The notes under the pieces are model-generated. The model made no database searches and had not been told where the DNA came from. It worked only from the letters and a program-made list of their open reading frames with translations. Shown piece after piece: positions 48,859 through 62,317 of a stretch of 64,000 nt of DNA. Origin of the DNA: Nematostella vectensis (Eukaryota; Cnidaria; Anthozoa; Actiniaria; Edwardsiidae); contig NC_064047.1 of assembly GCF_932526225.1 (NCBI RefSeq), positions 9,103,994 through 9,167,993 of the forward strand, read 5' to 3'. How positions within the stretch are numbered: position 1 is the stretch's first letter; every line of letters starts with the position of its first letter. The translations under genes and the position numbers were made by a program.

Positions 48859-49012
48859 ATTTTCAAGCACAATGCATAAATTCACAGAATATCAGGCTTT
48901 TTTTCTTTACATTTTTTTTATAAAAAAAAAAACAAAACTTAAAGCTGATTGCAACAGCTTCTTATTCTTTTTATAGAGATTATAAATTATCCTTTTCATA
49001 GAAGAAAAGTTT

Positions 49013-50702
49013 TCCCTTGTCTTGTGATATAGGCTAGAAGTTTTCATTGTTGTAGATAATCAGTTATCCCCTGGTCTTGTGATACAGGTCAGAAGTTCTC
49101 TTTATTGTAGATAACCAGTTATCCCCTGGTCTTGTGATATAGGCTAGAAGTTTTCATTGTTGTAGATAATCAGTTATCCCCTGGTCTTGTGATATAGGCT
49201 AGAAGTTTTCATTGTTGTAGATAATCAGTTATCCCCTGGTCTTGTGATACAGGTCAGAAGTTCTCATTGTTGTAGATAATCAGTTATCCCCTGGTCTTGT
49301 GATATAGGCTAGAAGTTTTCATTGTTGTAGATAATCAGTTATCCCCTGGTCTTGTGATATAGGCTAGAAGTTTTCATTGTTGTAGATAATCAGTTATCCC
49401 CTGGTCTTGTGATATAGGCTAGAAGTTTTCATTGTTGTAGATAATCAGTTATCCCCTGGTCTTGTGAAATAGGCTAGAAGTTTTCATTGTTGTAGATAAT
49501 CAGTTATCCCCTGGTCTTGTGAAATAGGCTAGAAGTTTTCATTGTTGTAGATAATCAGTTATCCCCTGGTCTTGTGATATAGGCTAGAAGTTTTCATTGT
49601 GTAGATAATCAGTTATCCCCTGGTCTTGTGATATAGGCTAGAAGTTTTCATTGTTGTAGATAATCAGTTATCCCCTGGTCTTGTGATATAGGCTAGAAGT
49701 TTTCATTGTGTAGATAATCAGTTATCCCCTGGTCTTGTGATATAGGCTAGAAGTTTTCATTGTGTAGATAATCAGTTATCCCCTGGTCTTGTGATATAGG
49801 CTAGAAGTTTTCATTGTTGTAGATAATCAGTTATCCCCTGGTCTTGTGATATAGGCTAGAAGTTTTCATTGTTGTAGATAATCAGTTATCCCCTGGTCTT
49901 GTGATATAGGCTAGAAGTTTTCATTGTTGTAGATAATCAGTTATCCCCTGGTCTTGTGATACAGGTCAGAAGTTATCATTGTTGTAGATAATCAGTTATC
50001 CCCTGGTCTTGTGATATAGGCTAGAAGTTTTCATTGTTGTAGATAATCAGTTATCCCCTGGTCTTGTGATATAGGCTAGAAGTTTTCATTGTTGTAGATA
50101 ATCAGTTATCCCCTGGTCTTGTGATATAGGCTAGAAGTTTTCATTGCTGTAGATAATCAGTTATCCCCTGGTCTTGTGATATAGGCTAGAAGTTTTCATT
50201 GTTGTAGATAATCAGTTATCCCCTGGTCTTGTGATATAGGCTAGAAGTTTTCATTGTTGTAGATAATCAGTTATCCCCTGGTCTTGTGATATAGGCTAGA
50301 AGTTATCATTGTTGTAGATAATCAGTTATCCCCTGGTCTTGTGATATAGGCTAGAAGTTTTCATTGTTGTAGATAATCAGTTATCCCCTGGTCTTGTGAT
50401 ATAGGCTAGAAGTTTTCATTGTTGTAGATAATCAGTTATCCCCTGGTCTTGTGATATAGGCTAGAAGTTTTCATTGTTGTAGATAATCAGTTATCCCCTG
50501 GTCTTGTGATATAGGCTAGAAGTTTTCATTGTTGTAGATAATCAGTTATCCCCTGGTCTTGTGATATAGGCTAGAAGTTTTCATTGTTGTAGATAATCAG
50601 TTATCCCCTGGTCTTGTGATATAGGCTAGAAGTTTTCATTGTTGTAGATAATCAGTTATCCCCTGGTCTTGTGATACAGGTCAGAAGTTCTCTTTATTGT
50701 AA
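49013..50702 (-). repeat. 55-bp minisatellite derived from the 3' end of the NOX gene
   Basis: About 31 units of 55 bp (a few of 54). On the minus strand a typical unit reads TAC AAC AAT GAA AAC TTC TAG. This is a decayed copy of the last codons of NOX (TAC AAT AAA GAG AAC TTC TGA), followed by its 3' flank (CCTGTATCACAAGACCAGGG in the gene). The unit at the gene and one near the far end (49081-49112) keep the original coding form. Others have spread a derived form. Confidence 0.97.
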
Positions 50703-53700
50703 AAAAACCTGACTCCCTTGGTCTCGTCACATGACTGAGTACACATCTTGTGAAGGTCATGAGAAAGACCTGATGGACCACAGAAGAACACCCCCACAGA
50801 GGTCCTAGAAACGAAATCGAACATTAGACAATGGGCAGGAAAGCTGCCCTATTGAACCTGTTCTAAACACACCAACAGATATCCTACAAACAATAAATAA
50901 CAATGGATATATTTAGGGTTACTAGAAAGGGCTGGTAAAAGGCTTGATAAAGACAGACGGACATCCGGACAAATTTACTATTCATCACAATGCTAACGTT
51001 TACAACATGCATAGAGAGACTTACTGATTGTGTGCCTCAGCAACTTCATTAAAGATCTTTGCCCACTCAGGCCGTCCATACTTTGTGCGTGCAAAAAGGC
51101 CAGTGATGGGATCCCTGTCTGCAGACCTCTCCATAACAACTTGGTTTGCCTAAAACCAATAAAAAAATCAACATTGTGTATCAACCAATTATCAATAAGA
51201 TCATGGGCTTAAAGACCCTCCATTCTTTGCAGTCGCCCTTGAAAAGCCGCAAAGAGCCTAAAAAAACGGTGCTATAGTATAGTAGGCTACCAACTAAAAG
51301 CTATTAATTTTCTGACTTTACTGTTCGAGGCAAAAAAAGAAAACGATAGAGAAAATGAGCGGTCAGTGAATTGTGGTTACTTTACCAGTTTCTTGTCCCA
51401 TCCCGTGAGAAAGATATTTATTTGTATGAAACCTGGCATGTTCATCTCATCCATCTAAAGAAAAAACAAAATCAATTCTAACATCATCAAAATTATTTCA
51501 ATCATCGTCATCATGATTATAATCATTACTACTACGTCAATTACCATTCATATGGCAATAATTGATATAATCATTAAATACAAACAATATTGACCAGAAA
51601 TAATAGTTTTGCCCTTTAACCATTTGCACCATGTGAGTAACAGAACATAAAAAATCGTTATCGAAACTAACAGGACATCATTACCATCATCCTTTTCTTT
51701 TTTCTTATAGCCCGAAGACAAATACAGCTTGTGCGTCATCGTCTTTACTTTGTCATCTTAAATCTCAAGGTCCCTAGTTATGGAAGCTTCATAGCCCATA
51801 CACCGCACTAATCGCGATATCATGATCGTTATGTCATCCATTTCATCACAAGGACTGTTATCATCCGCCACCATTCTTATCATCATGATCATCATCGATC
51901 ATGATCATCATCATCTTCATTTTTATCACCCTCAACCTCACTAATATTATCTCGATCTTAAATATCATCATCATCATCATCATCACAATTATCATTATCA
52001 AATCGCGGCAATTAGGGTATTTTGTCAGCGATTTCTTTATAAAATAAACAAAAACAAATCCCCAATTTGTGTTGAATATTTAACTAACCGATAAAAGATT
52101 TCTAACCTTAATCCGAAATCTCGCCTGCTTTCTGAGTTAGCGAAATCCTTTTGGTTGCCTCTTGTTAAATTTCTATTTCTCCTGTCTAAAAACCCTAGCG
52201 ATTGTTGTTTTCAAGTCTCGAAACATTTGAACGGTGCTGTGTAACCATAGCCTCTTTAGTGTTCGTGACAAGCCCGAGCTCTCTCCGAACCTAACTTCGT
52301 ATTTAGCTAAATGTTTCGAGACTTGAAAACAACGTTCGCTAGGGATTTTAGACAAGAGAAATAGAAATATAACAAGAGGCAACTAAAAAGGATTTCGCTA
52401 ACTCAGAAGACAGGGGACATTTTGGATTATAAGGTTCATTATTCAACATAAATTGGGGATTCATTTTTGTTTATTTTATAAAGAAATCGCTGACAAAGTA
52501 TCCTAATTCCCGTGATCAAATCACCATCATCATCTACGTAATCATTATCTCATGACCAACAGCATCATCGTCGCGACCTTTCATACCTGGATCTCAATGT
52601 GCTTAAGGAGGTCAGAGAACCACTCAAAGGCAAACGTGTCCCTGCAGATCCAATAAAAATACACCTTCTTCACTCTCAAGTTCTCCAGGTCCTGATTATG
52701 GCGGTACCTGAAAAGAAAATTAAAAAATACTCGTTGGTAGACTGGCATAAAACTTTTTCTGATCGCCATAAGAAGATAAGCTTCCATTATTAAATTGCGG
52801 TCTTATACACCGGACAGCTTATAGTGCTGTTAGTCCGATAGGGTCCAGTGGGCGCGTGCCTCAAGGTTTGTTTTTCTATATTGAGCAGTAAGGGCGTGGC
52901 TGTGCCCTATCCTTTTTTTAACGTCCCTTGCATCCTTGTCCGGTGTCCAGTTTTTTTTAATTTCCCAGTGGTAATAAATTTTCTTTTCCATCGAAAATAA
53001 GATTTGAAAAACCTAGTACAGGTAGTAGTAGTAGTAGCATCTGATACACGAGTAAAAACGGTATTTCATTAATTCATGGCTTATTGATTGACCTTTTCCC
53101 GATTAAACCTATTTGTACTTGTATAGTTCATACCAGATTGATTTGAGAATGGAAGCGAATGGAGTGACACCAATTCCAGCACCAATGCACATAACGACCT
53201 CATATCTGAATACGTCCTACAAATGAAACATAACATTCTATCCTCATCAATTGAATCACAAGACAAGTCTTTTAGTGTCCATCAAAATCATCACCATCAC
53301 TATCATAATCAACCAGCAACAACATAATCATTTCTAATAAGAAGCCTTTATGTTGCCATAATCGTTACCATCACAAGAATCTCTTTTTTCTTCTTTTATC
53401 ATCACCATCATGACCATTACGATCATCATAATCATAACAATCAATATCTATTTTGTCCTTCTCTTAATATCATCATCATATTACCACCACGATCATCTTT
53501 ATCATCGTTACCACCACGATCATCTTTATCATCGTTACCACCACGATCATCTTTATCATCGTTACTACCACGATCATCTTTATCATCGTTACCACCACGA
53601 TCATCTTTATCATCGTTACCACCACGATCATCTTTATCATCGTTACCACCACGATCATCTTTATCATCGTTACCACCACGATCATCTTTATCATCGTTAC

Positions 53701-56700
53701 CACCACGATCATCTTTATCATCGTTACCACCACGATCATCTTTATCATCATTACCACCACGATCATCTTTATCATCATTACCACCACGATCATCTTTATC
53801 ATCGTTACCACCACGATCATCTTTATCATCATTACCACCACGATCATCTTTATCATCGTTACCACCACGATCATCTTTTGTCTTCCTTTATCATCATGAT
53901 CATGACCATTCCGACCATCATCATCATCATCCTCATTGAGAATAAAAATTATGTTTACCGTGCTTGCTGTCCCAAAGGGCCCATCTACTGCGATCCTGAA
54001 AAAGGGAACCCGTGATACACAACCTGTCATAAAAACTTTACAATAAACTTCACTCGACGAGCCGAAAAATAACATTTGCCTGGGGGCTTCGTTGACGCTT
54101 AATGGAGCAAATCGATGATTTAAGGCTTGCTTCTCGACACAAATAGTTTCGGTATTACTTGGGATCAGCTTGGTACTACTCAGGGTCGACTCGGTACTCC
54201 TCCAGATCCGCTCGGTATGATTCGTGATCAGCTTGGTACTTCTCGGAATCTGCTTGGTACTTCTCGGGATCCGCTCGTCATCATTAGTGATCAGCTCGGT
54301 ACTTTTTGGAATCCGCTCGGCATAATTCGGGATCAGTTCGGTACTACTCAGGATTCGGTAGCAAATCGATTTGCATTTTGGTCATAACCCAATTGCTACA
54401 CGAGCAATTGCGTTAAGACTGATTTGGGCACAGGTAGCCCAAGCTCTTTATTTGTCCCTCCGTTCGTTTAAAATTTCAAATCGCGAATCTTGAATCTTGA
54501 AAAAGGCGTTCTAATACGACCAAAGAACACGCAAAAAGTAAATATAAACACAACACTAGACCACACGTCTTTTCAACAAGTTCTTTTTTATTTTTCACTA
54601 ATTTTGATTTTCACCCTATGTTTACGGTAAAATCGATAGGGACAAATAAAAGAGCTTGGGCTACCTGTGATTTGGGCATGGGATGTGTTGGATTCTACTC
54701 ACCTTGGCATCTGATCGATTGCAATTTGTTGGTTTCCAGCTCCAAGCTGATTGGCGAGATCAGCTTCAAAAAGACATTAAAAAATACATGGAAACCATTG
54801 AACTGTAGAAACTGTCATTAACAACAAATAATGGCCATGGCACCATATATAGTGCCCCTGGTATACACCATTTCAAATAAGGTTACATACACTCGGAGAA
54901 TCTGTGTCGTAACCCGCAGTGCTTCATGGGTATCAAGTAAATAAGGTTACACTCGGAGAATCTGTGTCGTAACCCGCAGTGCTTCATGGGTATCAAGTAA
55001 ATAAGGTTACACTCGGAGAATCTGTGTCGTAGCCCGCAGTGCTTCATGGGTATCAAGTAAATAAGGTTACACTCGGAGAATCTGTGTCGTAACCCGCAGT
55101 GCTTCATGGGTATCAAGTAAATAAGGTTACACTCGGAGAATCTGTGTCGTAACCCGCAGTGCTTCATGGGTATCAAGTAAATAAGGTTACACTCGGAGAA
55201 TCTGTGTCGTAACCCGCAGTGCTTCATGGGTATCAAGTAAATAAGGTTACACTCGGAGAATCTGTGTCGTAACCCGCAGTGCTTCATGGGTATCAAGTAA
55301 ATAAGGTTACACTCGGAGAATCTGTGTCGTAGCCCGCAGTGCTTCATGGGTATCAAATAAATAAGGTTACACTCGGAGAATCTGTGTCGTAGCCCGCAGT
55401 GCTTCATGGGTATCAAATAAATAAAAAAATAAGCGTAAATAAAAATAAACACATGTTTAGAAAGCATCAGTATTCTTGTTTATGTACCTCTAAACGTTCA
55501 CACGGCTTCAAGAGACCAGGATTCAGCCATTTTATACGTTACCCATGAACCACTGCGGGTTACGATACTATAATTCGCGGGTGCAACCTTAATTGAAATA
55601 GGTTTATGTCACTGACATCATACTGAATATGGTTATTGATCCTTACTTGTCCAATTGCCAACTACCCGGATGTGGAGGCTGAAGTAGTCCTCTTCTGGGG
55701 CCTGGACATAGAATGAATGAGTCACCCTCGCAATATATGGTTACCTATCAGGGGCCGGTTCCTGATAGGCTTGATAAAGTTATCCACGGACAAAAGTAAT
55801 CTGTTGTGTAGGATTTATCCGTTGGATAAGCATTTATCTACAGATAACTCTTATCTGGCCTTCTAGGAACCGGCCCCAGGTACCTAAAATAACGGATCCT
55901 GGAATAACGTTATAAAAATATTTGCGAGAAACTTGCTCTGCAGCTGTTACGGAGTATCTTTATTGTATTTTACAAATAAAAGCCTCGTGAAGATTTTTCA
56001 AAAAGTGAAAATATGCCAATCAGCCATTCACCTTTTTTTTTCAACTGGATAATAAGCGGTCCTTGCAAGGGGAAAGGAGTACACAGATACTTACAGATGT
56101 GAGCGTAAACGGATGCCACTCAAGCTGTGAGATCTTGGGTACTTGTAGAAACACATACTGCAAATTAAAGATCATTGGGAGAAGACAAATAAACGGTTTA
56201 AGTGGATTTAAAATTTCAAAGGATTGTCCAATGGGGGGGGGGGGGGGGGGTGCGCAGTCATAGGTATTATACGCAAAACGAATAGTGAAGATTCCTTTAT
56301 AAAAAATGACCCACTTTTTGGCCGCCAGGGGGGGGGGCCTGCATATAACAAACAATACATCTATTTTAAAAACGTTAACAGTGCAATTGGCGAAGGACAA
56401 ATGGTAGTTATATTTCCAATTGCCACTTTGGTTTTTATTATAAGTAAACTTATCACATTTTTTTTATTTCAGAAGAAATATGAGGAGTCCCACGGTATTT
56501 TTCGATAACAGAGCTGTCATTTGACACTTGTCATTTCCCATTTGCACTGATAGTTTTAGTCGGCTCACTTCAATTTTAGTCAAAAAGCCCCTGTCAGCCA
56601 AACCTTTGCAATTGGTTTCATTAAACTTTGGAAGACTAAACATGTGCCGAAATTTCAAAATAACTCTTCAAAAACAGAAAATATTTGATTTACCAAATTC

Positions 56701-59700
56701 ATTCAACAATTCATTCAGCAATGGCTTTCCTAACAAACCAGTCGATGGAAGCAGGGGGCAGATCCAGGATTTCCCGAAAGGGGGGGGGGGACTGATCTAA
56801 GACAGGGGGCGCCGATATATAAAACACATGGCAGGAGGTAAATTTATAAAATTAAGTCCCAAAAATTTCTTCTGGGAAATAGATGCCTTCTCACACTTAG
56901 TTTTTTGCTGGGGCAATAATAATGGCGGCTGAGGGATCCTCTTTAAAAAATTCTGTACCTGCCCAGCCTCACAGACGAATCCTGGTTTCTTCATCTGAAT
57001 CTCCACAACTCGTGACGGATGCTTCACGACCTATAAATAACAAGGACAGTTTGTTTTCTTTCATTTACGAGATCATATTTTTTTTAAAAATCAAGATACA
57101 GCCCTATCAGGATCAACCAATCAGATATCAGCTGCTTTTGCTCCGACGAAAGACAGATGCTCGAAACGTCAGCAAAACAAATCTGTTTTCAGAGAGGCGC
57201 AGAACAACTTCAACCATGTGTTTATCATTTCCCGGGACTCACAATGCCTGCACAGACACTTACTTATTCCATACAGTTTTTCTGTGTAGTCTTTCTAGCA
57301 ATACCAGCAAGATCAAAGGATTCCTTATAGTAGACAGAATGTTAAAAAAACGTTTTTTGAGTTACGAGCATCTTTATTTTTGACTAATCATAGAACGAAC
57401 TATGACGATATTTTCAGTCAATCGAACCTGAAACAATCGAACAGCGTGTTTAAAATTACGTGACTACCCTTTAAATGACAGCACTGTCTCGATTACCAAT
57501 TAAATTTAGGAAATTTTCAGCCAATCAGAGTTAGGGCATATCCTTCTAAACCAATCAGATGAAAGCATGGTTGTACCACCTTCACGACCTTGACTTGCTG
57601 CATGGACCGCCAGAACCGCAAACATCTCTCAAGAAAATAGATAACCATGGGAAGCAGGACAATCTTCCAAGTCTGAAAAATGACGCAAAGACTATCATCA
57701 CGTGACTAGTATAACAAATATCACATTTTACCAGCCTATTCCCTTTTTTGGTGGCTTGCTGTGAGCCAAGAGGGACTGGTAAGAGAGGGCGACGTCATAT
57801 CATTAGCCACAGAAAACCCGAATCAGCACAGGAAACCCAAAACGAACGCTAGGGACTAGACTGCAAGTGTACAGTTAAAATGACCGCGTCCCTGCAAACC
57901 ATGCTGCAATTGACCGTGAAATCTGAACAGCTGAAACTAATTATGTATGATATGAAATAAGATTTCAGCGGCGTTTGTATAAACAACATACTTTTTTCTC
58001 TTGGCCTGCATCAGATACCGCTGACCAGTACTCACCATGGCACCAGCTGCCTCAAATTCCGGTAAGACACGGCACGGATCCTTTACCCCCCAAGTGGCCA
58101 GGTTTTCCTGCTTTCTGCACACGTCCGGATCGTGTTTATCCATGTTGGTCTGATACCGCAGAATTTCCCTAACAGTAAAAATGGCATCTCAGGACATAGG
58201 TCACATTGCTCTTAACAATTAGGGAAGGGATGGGAAGGGCCAACAGTTTTTCTGGGGTTAAGTTAAAGCCGCATTGTCACAAGTTTACTTCCGGAGGTCC
58301 GACGGAAACCTCAACCGTTAAAAGACAAAAGAATCTATTCGAATCCGACATATTTAACAGGCCATCCGCACTAAATTAGCAATCACATCCTCAAAGAAAC
58401 TTCCAATAGACACACTGCTTTCTATATTTTGAAATATTTTTCGTGTTTTCCGTTAAAAATCATCGGAGATTCTTACGTAATCGGCCGGAAGTAAACTGGT
58501 GACAATGCGGCTTTAAGGGTATTTTTGAGTTACTATGCTTGGAGTTTTAGGGGTGGTGGTAAGTTACTGTATTTACTATATTGGGGAGCATAAAAATACA
58601 GAAAAAAACACATAGACTCATCTTGTTCACTTTATCCAAGAGCAATAAGAAGAAATTTACCAATTTTTCATAAAATAGATTACATGCAGCGAGGATTTAG
58701 CTGATGTACTCAATTTCGAGGTATTTTTAATTAATCTCAAGCCTCTTGCTGTGGATGTTAAAAAAAAAACGTTGGACGTTTAAAAGCATGATATTGTATT
58801 TATACGAAAATCAAAGGTTGTTAGACCATTTTTTTGGCTATTCCGCATGATATTGACTGTTTTCGAGCATGAATTTCGAACAGAGCACAGTCCCATTTTA
58901 GCACTCTATAATTGCCCCCATCCACTCTCCTTGCCCATAGGGACAGTGCTGAATAACGTATGCGCGCGTGTTCTGGCGAAAACAAACAATCGTAGTATGG
59001 GGTATTCCTTGGTGTTACGGAGAGCTTTGTTTTTGGTGCTCAAGGCCTTTGTACTCTATTCCATTGTCTCGTTCTAAGGTCTTTGTTTTTGGCTTTTGTT
59101 CCATTGGGTTTTTGGTGCTGGTGCTCCGTAACACCAAGAGACTACCTAGTATTGACTCATTTGCTGTTATGACCAATTGTACAGCATTAAAACCATACTG
59201 TACAAAAGATGACAGATTTGTTTGATAATAAGGGAGTCATAAAGAAAATTATAGCCTTAGTTGGTCTAGTTTTCTTAGCATTCATCGAAATATCACAGTA
59301 CGCCGGTAAAAAGCCGCCATTTTAAAACAAACAGGCTGGTTTAACCGCGCGGTACTGGAACTGTCCCCCAGAGGACCTTCCCAAATTTAGACTTACCCGC
59401 ATCCATGAGCAACAAGACCAGCAAAGAAGATAATAAAGAGGTGATGAGAATACCAGAAAACTTCAAAGTACGACCTCCTGTCCAAAATGTAATATCATCA
59501 TCTTCGGCATCATAAAAAATTCAGAATTATCAACAAGCCTCATTATTATAACCATGATTAACTACGATCATCAAAGCAGCAATCATTTTCATAATCAACT
59601 TTATTATCATTATCAATTATCATTATGATCCAGTCATCATTATTAGTGACACTTTAATGATCAACACAGTCACCACTATAACTAATCATTTTCATCCTTA

Positions 59701-62286
59701 TCATCATCATCAATAATTAACTTATAAACAAATTTTTAAACCTTTTTATCATGAATCACTTTCTTTATCATCATTATCATCACTATCACAGACATCATTG
59801 TCATGATCATCATCATTATCATCACAATCATCATCATCATCATTATCATCACTATCACAGTGATCATTGCCATAATTATCATCATTATCATCAGAACCAT
59901 CATCACAGTCATTATTATAACGATCATTGTCATCACAGCCATCATTATTATCATGACAAATACCACACAAACCTGATTAGCTCTGTTGATGACGACACCA
60001 TCACAACCAAGCACAATGTGATGACGGCACCCGTGACTCCTGCAACTGTAAGACAAATTCATGCTTTTTAGTGTTGAAGGGTATATTATTTTTTTATCGC
60101 TAGAATCTGTAGCAAGTAAGACCACTCACACAAGGAATTGCAAATTCCTGAGGAGGGAAGGGGGGTGGGGGAGGGAGGAGTTACTTTTGGGCTGATATTC
60201 AGGGTTGGGGGTGCACTACCTCGTCCCCTAGTTATGGGCCTAGGAAACATGTTTCCCAAAATTTCCCTTTATCAAAAAGGCTGGTTTCATTGCACAGTCT
60301 GGAGTTTAGAGATTATTTTTTTTTAATGAGACTATTCCATACAGGGGGGGGGGGAGCGCCAGAGTGCTCCTTGAGAATAATTTTACCATTTTCAAATTTC
60401 TAAAAATCAAAGAAAACTTGTTATAACTTTATGGGAATTACAGAAGTAATTAATACCTTTACAGGGGAGGGGGGGTCATTGGGGTTTTGCTGTATTACAG
60501 TATTTGGTAAAATTTCCCCAAGTATTTTGGGGAAATTCAAATTCATGTTTGTCTGTCTTAAATATGATTTTGGAAATTAGATGTGATGGAAACATTTCTA
60601 AGAATGACCCTAAATGGACCAATGAGTTTTCTATAATGTTGATGGTTGTGTTACCTGTTTTAAATAGCTCTGTTACTGAATTCTGTGACAAAGAACAATA
60701 AGCTAGTGTTAGTAAAAACAGTATAATATATAAATTAGCTCTCTCACACAGTTGTCCTGATGAAAGGGTTTATAAATGAATCAGAGGACTCAGCTGAAGT
60801 GTGTCTTTTAGCTAAAGCACACTTTGAACCTCTTTTACCTACCGACATTTCACTGCGAATAGGGTTGACCCAGTTATCAGCTCCATCCAGTTGGCTGAGC
60901 TTTGCATCAATCTCATTCTCCTTGCTCCAGCTATCGATGAGGTTTTCAAAGTTGTAGCAATGAGCTCCAACATGGACAACTATTAAGTAAACATTTAAGG
61001 TGATTTTCAAATGATTTATTTATGGAGGTGGGAAATTCACATTTTGCCTGAGATTATTTATTTGGTATACTTACTTGTGAAAAAGCAAATCGTGTAAGCA
61101 ATGTACTTATGGAAGGTGATGCTTTTGTCCAGTACACGGATGACAGGGGCCATACATGTGCTCTGATGAGAATGGACAACAAGAATGAAAATGTGTCAAG
61201 CAAGGTTATATGCCTAGCAATGGTGAAATGATGCTAAAATAAAGGTAATTGAGTCGTAATGTCATGGTGATTGTGTAAAGGTGATGGTGTCATGATGATG
61301 TTGTCATAGTGATGGTTATATAATCCATATCATTGTTACCTTGCAGTGCCTTCTTATAAGAGAATTCAGGTTACGGCACATGGACAGAAGGATTAGCATG
61401 CAGTTAAAATTCAGGACCATCGCAGCCCCTCTTGCAATTGGAAGTCCATTCTAGACAAACACAACACATATTAAAAATATATATATAAAATCTTTAACAT
61501 TAATTCTAACCCACAGGCCCCTGGCTTTTTTTAAGTGGATTTTACAAATACCAGACTGAAAACAGAACCTTCTCCCTATTTTGATTTCTTTTAACAGCCA
61601 GTCAACACCGCTGTACCTAGTCAGTGGTCTCCAGGATTTACAACAGTGCTTTGCGGTCCCAACTCTAATCTCACATCATCATCCTGGAGCAAGCATAGCA
61701 GGACAGTTGCTTATCAAAAATATAGCTCTTGACATATTGGGAGAGTGCCCTAGGACATCAATAAGTCTATTGGGTTTTTTTTATTGTTTTTTTTGTGTGA
61801 ACTCTCATCAACAACTCAAACAGCTGAACTGTTTTCTGACTTCCTTTATTCAAACTAATGGATTATATTTGGTGCTTTTTGATTGGTTAAGTGCAGGGCG
61901 GAGGCATGACTTACCTTGATGACCTCACGTAAATATGTATATTTCTTTGTTACCCCATAATTATGGTACGTTGTTGCAAAAAGAATGATGTTTATAACTG
62001 CCCATATTATCTGTGAAAAGTAAAAATTCATTGTGCATTTCATACTGTTATCTTAAAGACTGTTACATTTTTTCCTAAAACACACAGTACTGTACATTAT
62101 GGACAAAAATACAAGGACAGATATCTCTTTTTTGGGAAAGTTCATTTATTATCCCGAGGGGGTTGGCGTGAGGATTTTGATTAAAGTAAGGGGAAAAATT
62201 AGCTGCCCCCCTTCAGGTGAAACAAAATTTTCCATGCCCCCCTTTATGCTTCCCCCATATTTTTGGTGCCCCCACCCCCCCCACAC

Positions 62287-62317
<31 letters not shown>

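Larger units (their letters stand above)
44158..49012. other. Repeat-filled region between convergent GART and NOX
   Basis: Contains MITE copies (44525-44638, 44714-45002, 45244-45539, 47709-48136), a G run near 46560 between GCCGTAGCAGG inverted copies (46540-46700), the retrozyme-like insertion (48231-48652) and low-complexity sequence. No coding exon could be supported. Confidence 0.5.

Noticed and set aside
53410-54015. 201-residue His/Tyr-rich protein (and a 199-residue Met/Val/Ile-rich one on the other strand)
   Set aside because: Both are translations of the 27-bp minisatellite in NOX intron 14; the minus frame overlaps a real NOX exon only by chance continuation.
54883-55467. 194-residue protein of nine 20-residue repeats
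   Set aside because: A product of the 60-bp array in NOX intron 12, with no start context, splice structure or conserved domain.
59736-60125. Met/Ile-rich membrane-like protein on the minus strand
   Set aside because: Most of it is the ATC microsatellite; only the first part overlaps genuine NOX exon 6, in another frame.
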